DNA of 64,000 bases. Source: JACCZR01 sp963830065 (GTDB taxonomy: Bacteria; Actinomycetota; Thermoleophilia; Solirubrobacterales; Thermoleophilaceae). The stretch covers positions 124,001 through 188,000 of the forward strand of contig CAWHLA010000007.1 in assembly GCA_963830065.1 (NCBI GenBank), read 5' to 3'. The position numbers were made by a program, and so were the translations under genes. Shown here one piece after another: positions 57,612 to 63,888 of the stretch. The notes beneath the pieces are model-generated. The model was given only the letters and a program-made list of their open reading frames with translations, had not been told where the DNA came from and made no database searches. Position 1 is the first letter of the stretch. Every line of letters starts with the position of its first letter.

Positions 57612-57935
57612 ATGAGCGTGATGGCCTTCTTCTCGGTAGGTCCGCTGGAGATCGCGGTGCTCGCGGTCATCGCCCTGCTGGTACTCGGTCCTCAGAAGCT
57701 CCCCGAGGCCGCCCGCTCGGTCGGCAAGGGCATGCGCGAGATGCGCGCGGCCATGTCGGGCGCGCGCTTCGACGACGAGGACGAAGCGGACGACGAGGAC
57801 GAGTCGGACGACAAGGACGACGGAGACGGCGGCCCCGAGGGCGAGAACGGCACAGGCCCCGGCGGCGAGGACGAGACCGAGGTGCTCGAAGAAGAGCCGG
57901 CCCGCTCCTCCTCCGAGCCGGCTACCAGAAGCTAG
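57612..57935 (+). CDS. tatA: Sec-independent translocase protein TatA/TatB
   Basis: A 107-residue protein: one N-terminal membrane helix, GPLEIAVLAVIALLVLGPQKLPEAARSVGKGM, followed by an amphipathic helix and a very acidic Asp/Glu-rich tail (DDEDEADDEDESDDKDD). This is the TatA/TatB/Hcf106 pattern. TatC is not in the window. Its place behind a Tat-dependent lipoprotein suggests joint use. The 3' end overlaps the convergent cysM gene by 14 bases. TatA versus TatB cannot be settled from sequence; the short helix and tail fit TatA. Confidence 0.93.
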   Translation: MSVMAFFSVGPLEIAVLAVIALLVLGPQKLPEAARSVGKGMREMRAAMSGARFDDEDEADDEDESDDKDDGDGGPEGENGTGPGGEDETEVLEEEPARSSSEPATRS

Positions 57936-58893
57936 CCGTCTCGATCGTTTCCTCGAGCTCCTCGATGGGCTTGGTGTAGACGCCGGAGCTGAGGTACTTC
58001 CAGCCGTCGTCGCAGACGACGAAGACCACGTTGCCCTCGTCTAGGCCCTCGGCCACGCGGACGGCGATCGAGGCGATGGCGCCGCTGGAGACGCCCACGA
58101 ACAGGCCCTCCTCGGCGAGCAGCTTCTTGGTCCAGACGACCGAGTCGCGGTTGGAGACGAAGATCTTCCGGTCGAGCACCTCGAGGTCGATGATCGGCGG
58201 GATGAAGCCGTCCTCGAGCGACCGCAGGCCCTGGACCAGCTCGCCCTGAAGGGGCTCGGCGGCCACGATGAGCGTGTCGGGGTCCTCCTCCTTCAGACGC
58301 CTGGCGTTGCCCATCAGCGTGCCGCCGGTGCCCAGGCCGGCGACGAACGCGGTCACCTCGTCGAGCTCCTCGAGGATCTCCACCGCGGTGCCGTTGTAGT
58401 GCGCATCGGGGTTGGCCTGGTTCCCGTACTGGTACGGCATGTAGTACGAGGAGTCGGCCGCGGCCATCTCCAGCGCCTTGGCCACCGCCCCGTTGCTGCC
58501 CTGCTCGCCGGGTGAGTAGACGATCTCGGCGCCGTACATCTCCAGCAGCTGCGTGCGCTCGGCGGTCACGTTGTCGGGCATGACCACCTTCAGCGGGTAG
58601 CCCTTGCGCGAGCAGATCATGCCCAGCGAGATGCCGGTGTTCCCCGAGGTCGGCTCGAGGATGGTCTGGCCCGGGCGGATGGCCCCCTGGGCCTCCGCGT
58701 CCTCGATCATCGCCCGCGCGACACGGTCCTTGACCGAGCCGGTCGGGTTGTGGCTCTCGAGCTTGGCCCAGATGCGGACGCTCGGCTTGGGCGAGATCCG
58801 CTTCAGCTCGACCAGCGGCGTGTTGCCGATGGCCTGGACGATGTCGCCGTACTTGCCCCCGCAGGGACGCGTGTCGAGGTCCGGCGCACCCAT
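57922..58893 (-). CDS. cysM: Cysteine synthase, CysM (O-phosphoserine-type) group
   Basis: A 323-residue fold-type II PLP enzyme. Lys55 in HNPTGSVKDR binds PLP, EPTSGNTGISL is the substrate loop, and GLGTGGTLMG the phosphate cradle; the end TASFW matches the CysM group. Its pattern is closest to mycobacterial CysM, which uses O-phosphoserine and thiocarboxylated CysO. cysO, a JAMM protease and a ThiF-rhodanese enzyme are within 3 kb, so the CysO route to cysteine is likely. ATG start four bases after the predicted transcript start. Confidence 0.95.
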   Translation of the reverse strand: MGAPDLDTRPCGGKYGDIVQAIGNTPLVELKRISPKPSVRIWAKLESHNPTGSVKDRVARAMIEDAEAQGAIRPGQTILEPTSGNTGISLGMICSRKGYPLKVVMPDNVTAERTQLLEMYGAEIVYSPGEQGSNGAVAKALEMAAADSSYYMPYQYGNQANPDAHYNGTAVEILEELDEVTAFVAGLGTGGTLMGNARRLKEEDPDTLIVAAEPLQGELVQGLRSLEDGFIPPIIDLEVLDRKIFVSNRDSVVWTKKLLAEEGLFVGVSSGAIASIAVRVAEGLDEGNVVFVVCDDGWKYLSSGVYTKPIEELEETIETASFW

Positions 58894-58932
58894 CGCTTCA
58901 GAAAGTGTAGTACCCGGATGAAGGCGGCTCAG
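58894..58932 (-). promoter_or_regulatory. cysM promoter
   Basis: On the minus strand CTGAGC (-35) and TACACT (-10) are separated by 17 bases, then TTCTGAAGCG leads into the ATG. The same arrangement, base for base at most positions, precedes moeZ. The transcript would have a leader of only a few bases. Confidence 0.65.
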
Positions 58933-58956
58933 TCACCCGTCGGGCCGCGGCCGGGT

Positions 58957-59150
58957 TCACTTCGTGGGCTGGGCGCAGAACTCGTGCCCGTCGACCTTGA
59001 CTTCCCTCTGCGGCGGGTCGTCGATGACGATGCAGGCCGTCGCGTCCTTGGCCTCCTGGTCGCTGACGAGCTTTGCCACGATGCGCCGCCATCTCCGCAG
59101 GCCGCCAGCGTCAATGCCGCGAGCGCCACGGGGACGCCCGCCCGGGTCAA
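58957..59150 (-). pseudogene. Small lipoprotein gene broken by an apparent one-base loss
   Basis: A TTG overlapping the cysO stop (TTGA) begins a lipoprotein signal, MTRAGVPVALAALTLAACGDGG, with lipobox LAAC. In this frame the rest is Arg-rich nonsense. In another frame the following bases read AKLVSDQEAKDATACIVIDD ... VDGHEFCAQPTK with a stop, which looks like a real protein end. Restoring one G in the GGCGGCGC run near 59085 joins the two into a 64-residue lipoprotein with two further cysteines. A 40-residue product from an internal GTG (59079) is possible. Function unknown; it lies between cysO and cysM. Confidence 0.6.
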
Positions 59151-59428
59151 GCCGGCGAGCCCCCGGCCATGGCCGGCAGGATGACCAGGGTGTCGTTCGC
59201 CGAAACGCCGGTCTCCAGACCGCCCAGCACCCGGACGTCCTCGTCGTTGAGGTAGACGTTGACGTAGCGGTTCAGCTCGCCCTCCTCGCTGAACAGCTGA
59301 CCCTCGGTGGCCGGGTGCTGGTTGGCGAGCGCCTTGAGCAGCTCGCCGACGTTCTCGCCCTCGGCGTGTACTTCCTTCTCGCCCGCGGTGGACGAGCGGA
59401 GGACCGGCGGGATCTTGATGGTCGGCAC
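59147..59428 (-). CDS. cysO: CysO/MoaD/ThiS-family sulfur carrier with three residues after Gly-Gly
   Basis: A 93-residue ubiquitin-fold protein: IKIPPVLRSSTAGEKEVHAEG, then LNRYVNVYLNDEDVRVLGGLETGVSANDTLVILPAMAGGSPA. Up to the Gly-Gly it resembles mycobacterial CysO throughout. Sulfur carriers must end in Gly-Gly to be adenylated; here Ser-Pro-Ala follows. The tail must be removed, as in QbsE, where a JAMM protease does it, or the carrier is inactive. A JAMM protease lies 2.6 kb away. ATG start ten bases after moeZ, so sulfur activator and carrier are co-expressed. The stop overlaps the start of a broken lipoprotein gene. Confidence 0.92.
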   Translation of the reverse strand: MPTIKIPPVLRSSTAGEKEVHAEGENVGELLKALANQHPATEGQLFSEEGELNRYVNVYLNDEDVRVLGGLETGVSANDTLVILPAMAGGSPA

Positions 59429-59438
59429 GGCGGGCAGA

Positions 59439-60623
59439 CTAGCCAGCCGCTGCGCAGAAGGCCTCGTAGTCGGGGAAGACGCCCATCTCGTCGTCGGAGA
59501 TGTCGCTCGGGTCGCGCGAGCAGATCGGGCAGTCGGGGTCGCGCCGGACCTTGAGGTCGGTGAACGTGGTGCCCAGCGCCTCGTAGAGCAGCAGGTGGCC
59601 GATCAGCGGGTCGCCGGAGCCGGTAACCAGCTTCACGACCTCGATCGCCTGCAGCACGCCCATCACGCCCGGCAGCGCGCCCAGGACGCCGTTGGCGCCA
59701 CAGGAGGGAGCCAGCTCGGCCGGGGGCGGCGTCGGGTACAGGCAGCGGTAGCACGGCCCCTCGTAGGGGGCGAAGACAGAGATCTGCCCGTCGAAGCCGA
59801 GGATGGACGCCGACACCACGGGGATCTGCAGCCGCACGCTCGCGTCGTTGAGCAGGTAGCGCGTCGGGAAGTTGTCGAGGCCGTCGACGATGACGTCGTA
59901 GCCCTCGATGATCTCCATGATGTTGTCCGCGCCGATGCGGACGGGGTACTTGACCACGTTCACGTCGGAGTTGATCTCCGCGATCGCCTGCTCGGCGGAG
60001 TCCACCTTGGGGGTGCCGACACGGTCCTGGCTGTGGATGACCTGGCGCTGGAGGTTGGAGAGGTCGACCTCGTCGTCGTCGACGATCCCGATCGTGCCCA
60101 CCCCGGCCGCGGCAAGGTAGAGCGCGGTCGGCGACCCCAGGCCGCCGGCGCCCAGCAGCAGCACCTTGGCATCGAGCAGCTTCAGCTGGCCCTCGAGGCC
60201 GATCTCGGGCACCAGCAGGTGGCGCGAGTAGCGTTCGCGCTGCTCGGCGGTGAGCGCGCGGGGCACCTCGACGTCGAAGCCGCGGTCCTTCCACAGCGTG
60301 ATGCCGCCGGTCATCGACTCGACCGAGTCGTAGCCGAGCTTCTCCTGCATGTCGTCGGCGGCGAGCGCCGAGCGCTGGCCGGACGCGCAGTAGAGGATCA
60401 CGCGGGCGTCCTTCTCGGGGACGGCCATCTCGATCCGTGACTCGAGGTGGCCGCGGGGCACGTGGATCGCGCCAGGCAGATGGGCCTCCTCGAACTCGGT
60501 CTGCTCGCGCACGTCGACGATGTACTCGCCGTTGCGGCGCTCAACGACGTCGTGCACCTCGCGCGGATCTACCTCGCGAATGCGCTCCTTCGCCTGCTTG
60601 ATGAGGTCGGTTCCTGAGGGCAT
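59439..60623 (-). CDS. moeZ: Rhodanese-ThiF adenylyltransferase/sulfurtransferase (MoeZ/MoeB-like)
   Basis: A 394-residue two-domain protein. The N-terminal 120 residues are a rhodanese (IVDVREQTEFEEAHLPGAIHVPRG, active Cys in YCASGQRSALAA). The C-terminal ThiF/MoeB domain has YSRHLLVPEIGLEGQ, LLLGAGGLGSPTALYLAAAGVG, and zinc cysteine pairs CYRCLYP and CPICS. It should adenylate a carrier's C-terminal Gly and add sulfur, making CysO thiocarboxylate for CysM. Mycobacterial MoeZ and human MOCS3 have the domains in the opposite order. ATG start, with a near-leaderless promoter; a longer upstream frame is excluded. Confidence 0.94.
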   Translation of the reverse strand: MPSGTDLIKQAKERIREVDPREVHDVVERRNGEYIVDVREQTEFEEAHLPGAIHVPRGHLESRIEMAVPEKDARVILYCASGQRSALAADDMQEKLGYDSVESMTGGITLWKDRGFDVEVPRALTAEQRERYSRHLLVPEIGLEGQLKLLDAKVLLLGAGGLGSPTALYLAAAGVGTIGIVDDDEVDLSNLQRQVIHSQDRVGTPKVDSAEQAIAEINSDVNVVKYPVRIGADNIMEIIEGYDVIVDGLDNFPTRYLLNDASVRLQIPVVSASILGFDGQISVFAPYEGPCYRCLYPTPPPAELAPSCGANGVLGALPGVMGVLQAIEVVKLVTGSGDPLIGHLLLYEALGTTFTDLKVRRDPDCPICSRDPSDISDDEMGVFPDYEAFCAAAG

Positions 60624-60662
60624 TGCTTCAAAAAGTATAGCGGCCTCGGGGGTGCCGCTCAG
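60624..60662 (-). promoter_or_regulatory. moeZ promoter
   Basis: CTGAGC (-35), 17-base spacer, TATACT (-10), then TTTTGAAGCA and the ATG. It is the twin of the cysM promoter. A minus-strand hairpin terminator lies immediately upstream and would shield it from read-through. Confidence 0.7.
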
Positions 60663-60663
60663 C

Positions 60664-60713
60664 CCAAAAAATAGCGGCCGGCGCGCCCCCTCCTGAAGAA
60701 GCGCGCCGGCCGC
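60664..60713 (-). terminator. Intrinsic terminator on the minus strand
   Basis: GCGGCCGGCGCGC and GCGCGCCGGCCGC form a perfect 13-base stem with a 14-base loop. On the minus strand it is followed by UAUUUUUU. No minus-strand gene lies upstream of it in this window: the next DNA is the broken kinase on the plus strand. Confidence 0.75.
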
Positions 60714-60750
60714 CAACAGTCACCGGTCAAGCCCTCAAGCTCTACGGAGA

Positions 60751-60793
60751 TTGTCGCCAGAAGGGCTTCTGCCGATATGGGGTCAGGACCCCA
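60751..60793 (+). promoter_or_regulatory. Candidate promoter and operator of the two-component locus
   Basis: TTGTCG and GATATG are 17 bases apart. The predicted start point falls in a perfect palindrome, TGGGGTC-ag-GACCCCA (60778-60793), seven bases before an ATG. A CAGAAG-gg-CTTCTG hairpin lies in the spacer. The palindrome could be the site for the regulator once encoded downstream. Confidence 0.4.
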
Positions 60794-60799
60794 TTGGCC

Positions 60800-61784
60800 A
60801 TGCACCGTCCTCGGATGACAAGAAGCGCCGATTCCCTGCTGGGACAGGTGCTGGCGGCCAACGTCGTGCTGGTGGTGCTGACCATCCTCGCCTCCCTGGC
60901 CGCGGGACTGGACCTCACGTTCAGGGCCAGCGCTGGGAGTTCCTGGTGCTGGCCATGGCGATGATCCTCACCTGTGCGTGAACATGGTGATGCTCAAGCG
61001 CCGCTTCCGGCCGCTGGAGCGCCTGATCGACCGCATCGAGCGGGTCGACCCCGCCGAGCCGGCGACCTTCGAGCCCGGCCACGAGCCCTTCGAGGAGATC
61101 GACCGCCTGGCCCAGAGCTTTCGCGGCCTGCTGGGCCGGATCGAAGACGAGCGCCGGCGCTCTGGCCGCCTGGTCCTGCGCGCCCAGGAGGAGGAGCGCC
61201 GCCGGGTGGCCCGCGACCTCCACGACGAGGTCAACCAGGCGCTGACCGCGATCCTGCTTCGGCTCGAGGCGCTCGCCTACGACTCACCTCCCGAGCGGGC
61301 CCACGAGGTGGCCGAGCTCAAACGCCTGGCCAACCAGGCGATGGAGGAGCTGATCGGCCTGGCCCGCCAGCTGCGGCCCGCCGCGCTGGACGATCACGGC
61401 CTGACGTCGGCGATCGAGGCCCAGCTGAAGCTGTTCGGCGAGCGGACCGGGGTGCGAACGAGCATGATCGCCCGCGGCGACGCCACCTCGCTCGACAACG
61501 ACCGCCAGACCGCGGTGTACCGGATCGCCCAGGAGGCGATGAACAACGCCGGCCGGCACTCGGGCGCCAGCGAAGTGGACATCGAGCTGGTGGTCGCCGA
61601 GGACTGCGCCACCGAGCTGCACATCTGGGACGACGGCCGCGGCTTTGACCCTTCCCGGCAGCGGGGCGACGGCGGGCTGGGCCTGACCGGCATGGCCGAG
61701 CGGGCCCGCCTGGTGGGCGGCGAGCTGGACGTCCGCTCCGCGCCCGGGGCCGGTACCTCGATAACGCTGCGGCTGCCGGCGTGA
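60800..61784 (+). pseudogene. Sensor histidine kinase (NarL/DegS type) with two apparent one-base losses in the N-terminus
   Basis: The intact C-terminal frame from GTG 60978 has a HAMP-like linker (RRFRPLERLIDRIERVDP), a HisKA_3 dimer helix (EEERRRVARDLHDEVNQALTA, phospho-His) and a HATPase (AQEAMNNAGRHSG, WDDGRGFD, GLGLTGMAERA). The membrane part is split over two other frames. MTRSADSLLGQVLAANVVL ... AAGLDLTFR runs in one; GQRWEFLVLAMAMILT in the next; and LCVNMVMLKRR joins the kinase frame. Adding one G at GGG 60924-60926 and one C at CC 60971-60972 gives a continuous protein of about 323 residues with two membrane helices. As it stands only a soluble 268-residue kinase could be made. Confidence 0.75.
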
Positions 61785-61865
61785 TCCGCGTCCTGAACAA
61801 GCTGGGCATGCGATCGCGTGGAACTGGTCCGCTACGCGATCCGGCGGGGCCTGATCGAGCCCTAG
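61781..61865 (+). pseudogene. Remnant of a LuxR-family response regulator
   Basis: GTGATCCGCGTCCTG, overlapping the kinase stop as GTGA, reads MIRVL, the usual start of a NarL-type regulator (MIRVLIADDH). The next codons read NKLGM and, after a frame change, DRVELVRYAIRRGLIEP and a stop, which is the usual end of the LuxR helix-turn-helix domain. About 190 codons in between are missing. The sensor kinase next door is also broken. Confidence 0.65.
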
Positions 61866-61872
61866 CCGCGTC

Positions 61873-61917
61873 GCCGTGGCGAGTTTTCCCCCGTATAGGT
61901 GGAAAAGTCGCCACGGC
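61873..61917. repeat. Long inverted repeat before the Sco1 gene
   Basis: GCCGTGGCGAGTTTTCC and GGAAAAGTCGCCACGGC form a 17-base stem with one mismatch around an 11-base loop, CCCGTATAGGT. It lies between the regulator remnant and the Sco1 gene. The loop holds TATAGG, which could be a -10. It is too symmetric and long to be chance; terminator, operator or small mobile remnant are all possible. Confidence 0.7.
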
Positions 61918-61931
61918 TAGCGTCAGACGAG

Positions 61932-62531
61932 GTGAACCCGCGCCTCGTGCTCGCCCTGACGCTGGTTGCGACCGCCTCCCTGGTCGCCGTCGTTCTGGCC
62001 GCTTCTGCGGCACGGGAGGCGCCCGAGGCCGGTCCCAAGCGCTTCGAGGGCTCCACCCTCCCCAAGGGCCTGAAGGCCCCCGACTTCGCGCTGACCGACG
62101 AAGAAGGGCGGCGGGTGCGCATGGCCGACTTCCGCGGCCGCCCGACCGTGGTGACCTTCCTCTACACCACCTGCGAGGAGACCTGCCCCGGGCAGGCGCA
62201 GGTGATCAAGGGTGCCTTCGCCGAACTGGGCCGGGACCTTCCCGCGGTAGCGGTGGCGGTCGATCCCCCGCGCGACACGCCCGCGCGCGCGCAGAAGTTC
62301 CTCGCCGAGCAGCGCATGCGCAAGCGGCTGCGCTTCGCGCTGGGCAGCCGCGACCAGCTGCGCCCGGTCTGGGACGGATTTTCCGTGCAGCCCCAGGGCA
62401 ACGACCTCGAGCACACGGGCCGGCTCGTGCTGGTGGACTCGGAGGGGATGCAGCGGGTGGCCTTCCCCATCGACCAGGCCACGCCCGAGCGCGTCGCCCA
62501 CGACCTGCGACTGCTGGACCAGGGGGCCTAG
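61932..62531 (+). CDS. SCO1/SenC-family copper chaperone
   Basis: A 199-residue protein: a single N-terminal membrane helix or uncleaved signal (LVLALTLVATASLVAVVLAAS) and a thioredoxin-like Sco domain. Copper ligands are present: YTTCEETCPGQ (CxxxC) and the distal His in LEHTGRLVLVD. It would deliver copper to the CuA site of cytochrome c oxidase or act as a thiol-disulfide protein at the outer face. The GTG start is chosen over an upstream in-frame GTG because it lies after the inverted repeat and starts the hydrophobic region. Confidence 0.93.
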   Translation: MNPRLVLALTLVATASLVAVVLAASAAREAPEAGPKRFEGSTLPKGLKAPDFALTDEEGRRVRMADFRGRPTVVTFLYTTCEETCPGQAQVIKGAFAELGRDLPAVAVAVDPPRDTPARAQKFLAEQRMRKRLRFALGSRDQLRPVWDGFSVQPQGNDLEHTGRLVLVDSEGMQRVAFPIDQATPERVAHDLRLLDQGA

Positions 62532-62533
62532 CG

Positions 62534-63538
62534 GTGGAGATCGGCGTCTACACCTTCGCCGAGCTCTCCCCCGCGATCACGCCCGAGCAGCGCCTGCGCA
62601 ACCTCGTCGAGGAGGCCCGGGTGGCCGACGAGGTCGGGCTCGACGTCTTCGGCGTCGGCGAGCACCACCGGCCGGACTTCGCCGTCTCGGCACCGTCGGT
62701 GGCGCTGGCGGCGTGTGCCGAGGCGACCGAGCGCATCCGGCTCACCAGCGCCGTCAGCGTGCTGAGCTCCGACGACCCGATCCGGGTCTTCCAGCAGTTC
62801 GCCACGCTCGACCAGCTCTCGGGCGGACGGGCGGAGATCATGGCCGGCCGCGGCTCGTTCATCGAGTCGTTCCCGCTGTTCGGCCTCGACCTCGACGACT
62901 ACGACGACCTGTTCGCCACCAAGCTCGCGCGCCTGCTCGAGCTGCGCGAGGACCCGGCGGCCCACGACGTGTACCCGCCGTCGCTGCAGCAGCCGCTGCC
63001 GGTGTGGCTGGCGGTGGGCGGCAACCCGCCGTCGGTGGTGCGCGCCGCGGCCCACGGGTTGCCGCTGGCGATCGCGATCATCGGCGGGCTGCCCGAGCGC
63101 TTCGCGCCGCTGGTGGACCTCTACCGCCAGACGCTCGCCGAAGCCGGCCAGGACACCGGGCTCCCGGTGAGCATCAACTCGCACACCTACGTGGCCCACG
63201 ACAGCAAGGCCGCGGGCGACGAGTACTTCCCCGGCTACGCGCGCGTCATGACCCGCATCGGGCGCGAGCGCGGCTGGCCGCCGATGGAGCGCCCGCAGTT
63301 CGAGGCGCTGCGCGAGCCGCGCGGCTCGCTGTTGGTCGGCAACCCGGAGGAGGTGGCCGAGAAGATCCTGTTCGAGCACGGGCTGTTCGGCCACTCCCGC
63401 TTCCTCGCGCAGATCGCCTTCGGGGACCTCCCCCACGACCGCGCGCTGCGAGCCATCGAGCTGCTGGGCACCGAAGTCGCGCCGCTGGTCCGCAGCGAGC
63501 TCAGCCGGCGGTCGCCATCCGATACACATGCGGTATGA
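62534..63538 (+). CDS. LLM-class flavin-dependent oxidoreductase
   Basis: A 334-residue luciferase-like barrel: EIGVYTFAELSPAITPEQRL at the start, DVFGVGEHHRPDFAVSAPSV, TSAVSVLSSDDPIRVFQQFATLDQLSGGRAEIMAGRGSF, and VWLAVGGNPPSVVRAAAHGLPL. This is the bacterial-luciferase/F420-related superfamily; the cofactor (FMN or F420) cannot be told. The GTG start is two bases after the Sco1 stop. Its stop overlaps the VOC gene's ATG, so the two are coupled. Confidence 0.94.
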   Translation: MEIGVYTFAELSPAITPEQRLRNLVEEARVADEVGLDVFGVGEHHRPDFAVSAPSVALAACAEATERIRLTSAVSVLSSDDPIRVFQQFATLDQLSGGRAEIMAGRGSFIESFPLFGLDLDDYDDLFATKLARLLELREDPAAHDVYPPSLQQPLPVWLAVGGNPPSVVRAAAHGLPLAIAIIGGLPERFAPLVDLYRQTLAEAGQDTGLPVSINSHTYVAHDSKAAGDEYFPGYARVMTRIGRERGWPPMERPQFEALREPRGSLLVGNPEEVAEKILFEHGLFGHSRFLAQIAFGDLPHDRALRAIELLGTEVAPLVRSELSRRSPSDTHAV

Positions 63539-63888
63539 CCGTTAGCCGGGCGGTGCCCAACATCAAGTCCGATCGGCCCGATGAGACGCGGGACTTCTTC
63601 CTCGACCTGATGGGCTTCGAGGTGGCGATGGACCTCGGCTGGGTCGTGACCCTGGCCTCGCCGGCCAACCGCTCGGCCCAGGTGACGATCATCGGGAACG
63701 ACGACATGTCGGCGCCCGGCATCTCGGTGGGGGTGGATGACGTCGATGCCGTCCACGCCCAGGCCGTGGAGCGAGGCTTGGAGATCGCCTATCCGCTCCG
63801 TGACGAGGAGTGGGGGGTTCGGCGCTTCATGCTTCGCGAGCCAAGCGGCACGCTCGTCAACGTCGTCGCTCACCGGCGGGCCGCTTAG
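63535..63888 (+). CDS. VOC-superfamily (glyoxalase/bleomycin-resistance-like) protein
   Basis: A 117-residue two-module VOC protein: DRPDETRDFFLDLMGFEVAMDLGWVVTL in the first half and PGISVGVDDVDAVHAQAVERGLEI ... WGVRRFMLREPSGTLVNVVAHR in the second. The second-module Glu (REPSG) is a possible metal ligand, but the first module lacks an obvious His. Function may be binding or detoxifying a small hydrophobic compound. The ATG overlaps the LLM gene's stop as ATGA. Confidence 0.9.
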   Translation: MTVSRAVPNIKSDRPDETRDFFLDLMGFEVAMDLGWVVTLASPANRSAQVTIIGNDDMSAPGISVGVDDVDAVHAQAVERGLEIAYPLRDEEWGVRRFMLREPSGTLVNVVAHRRAA

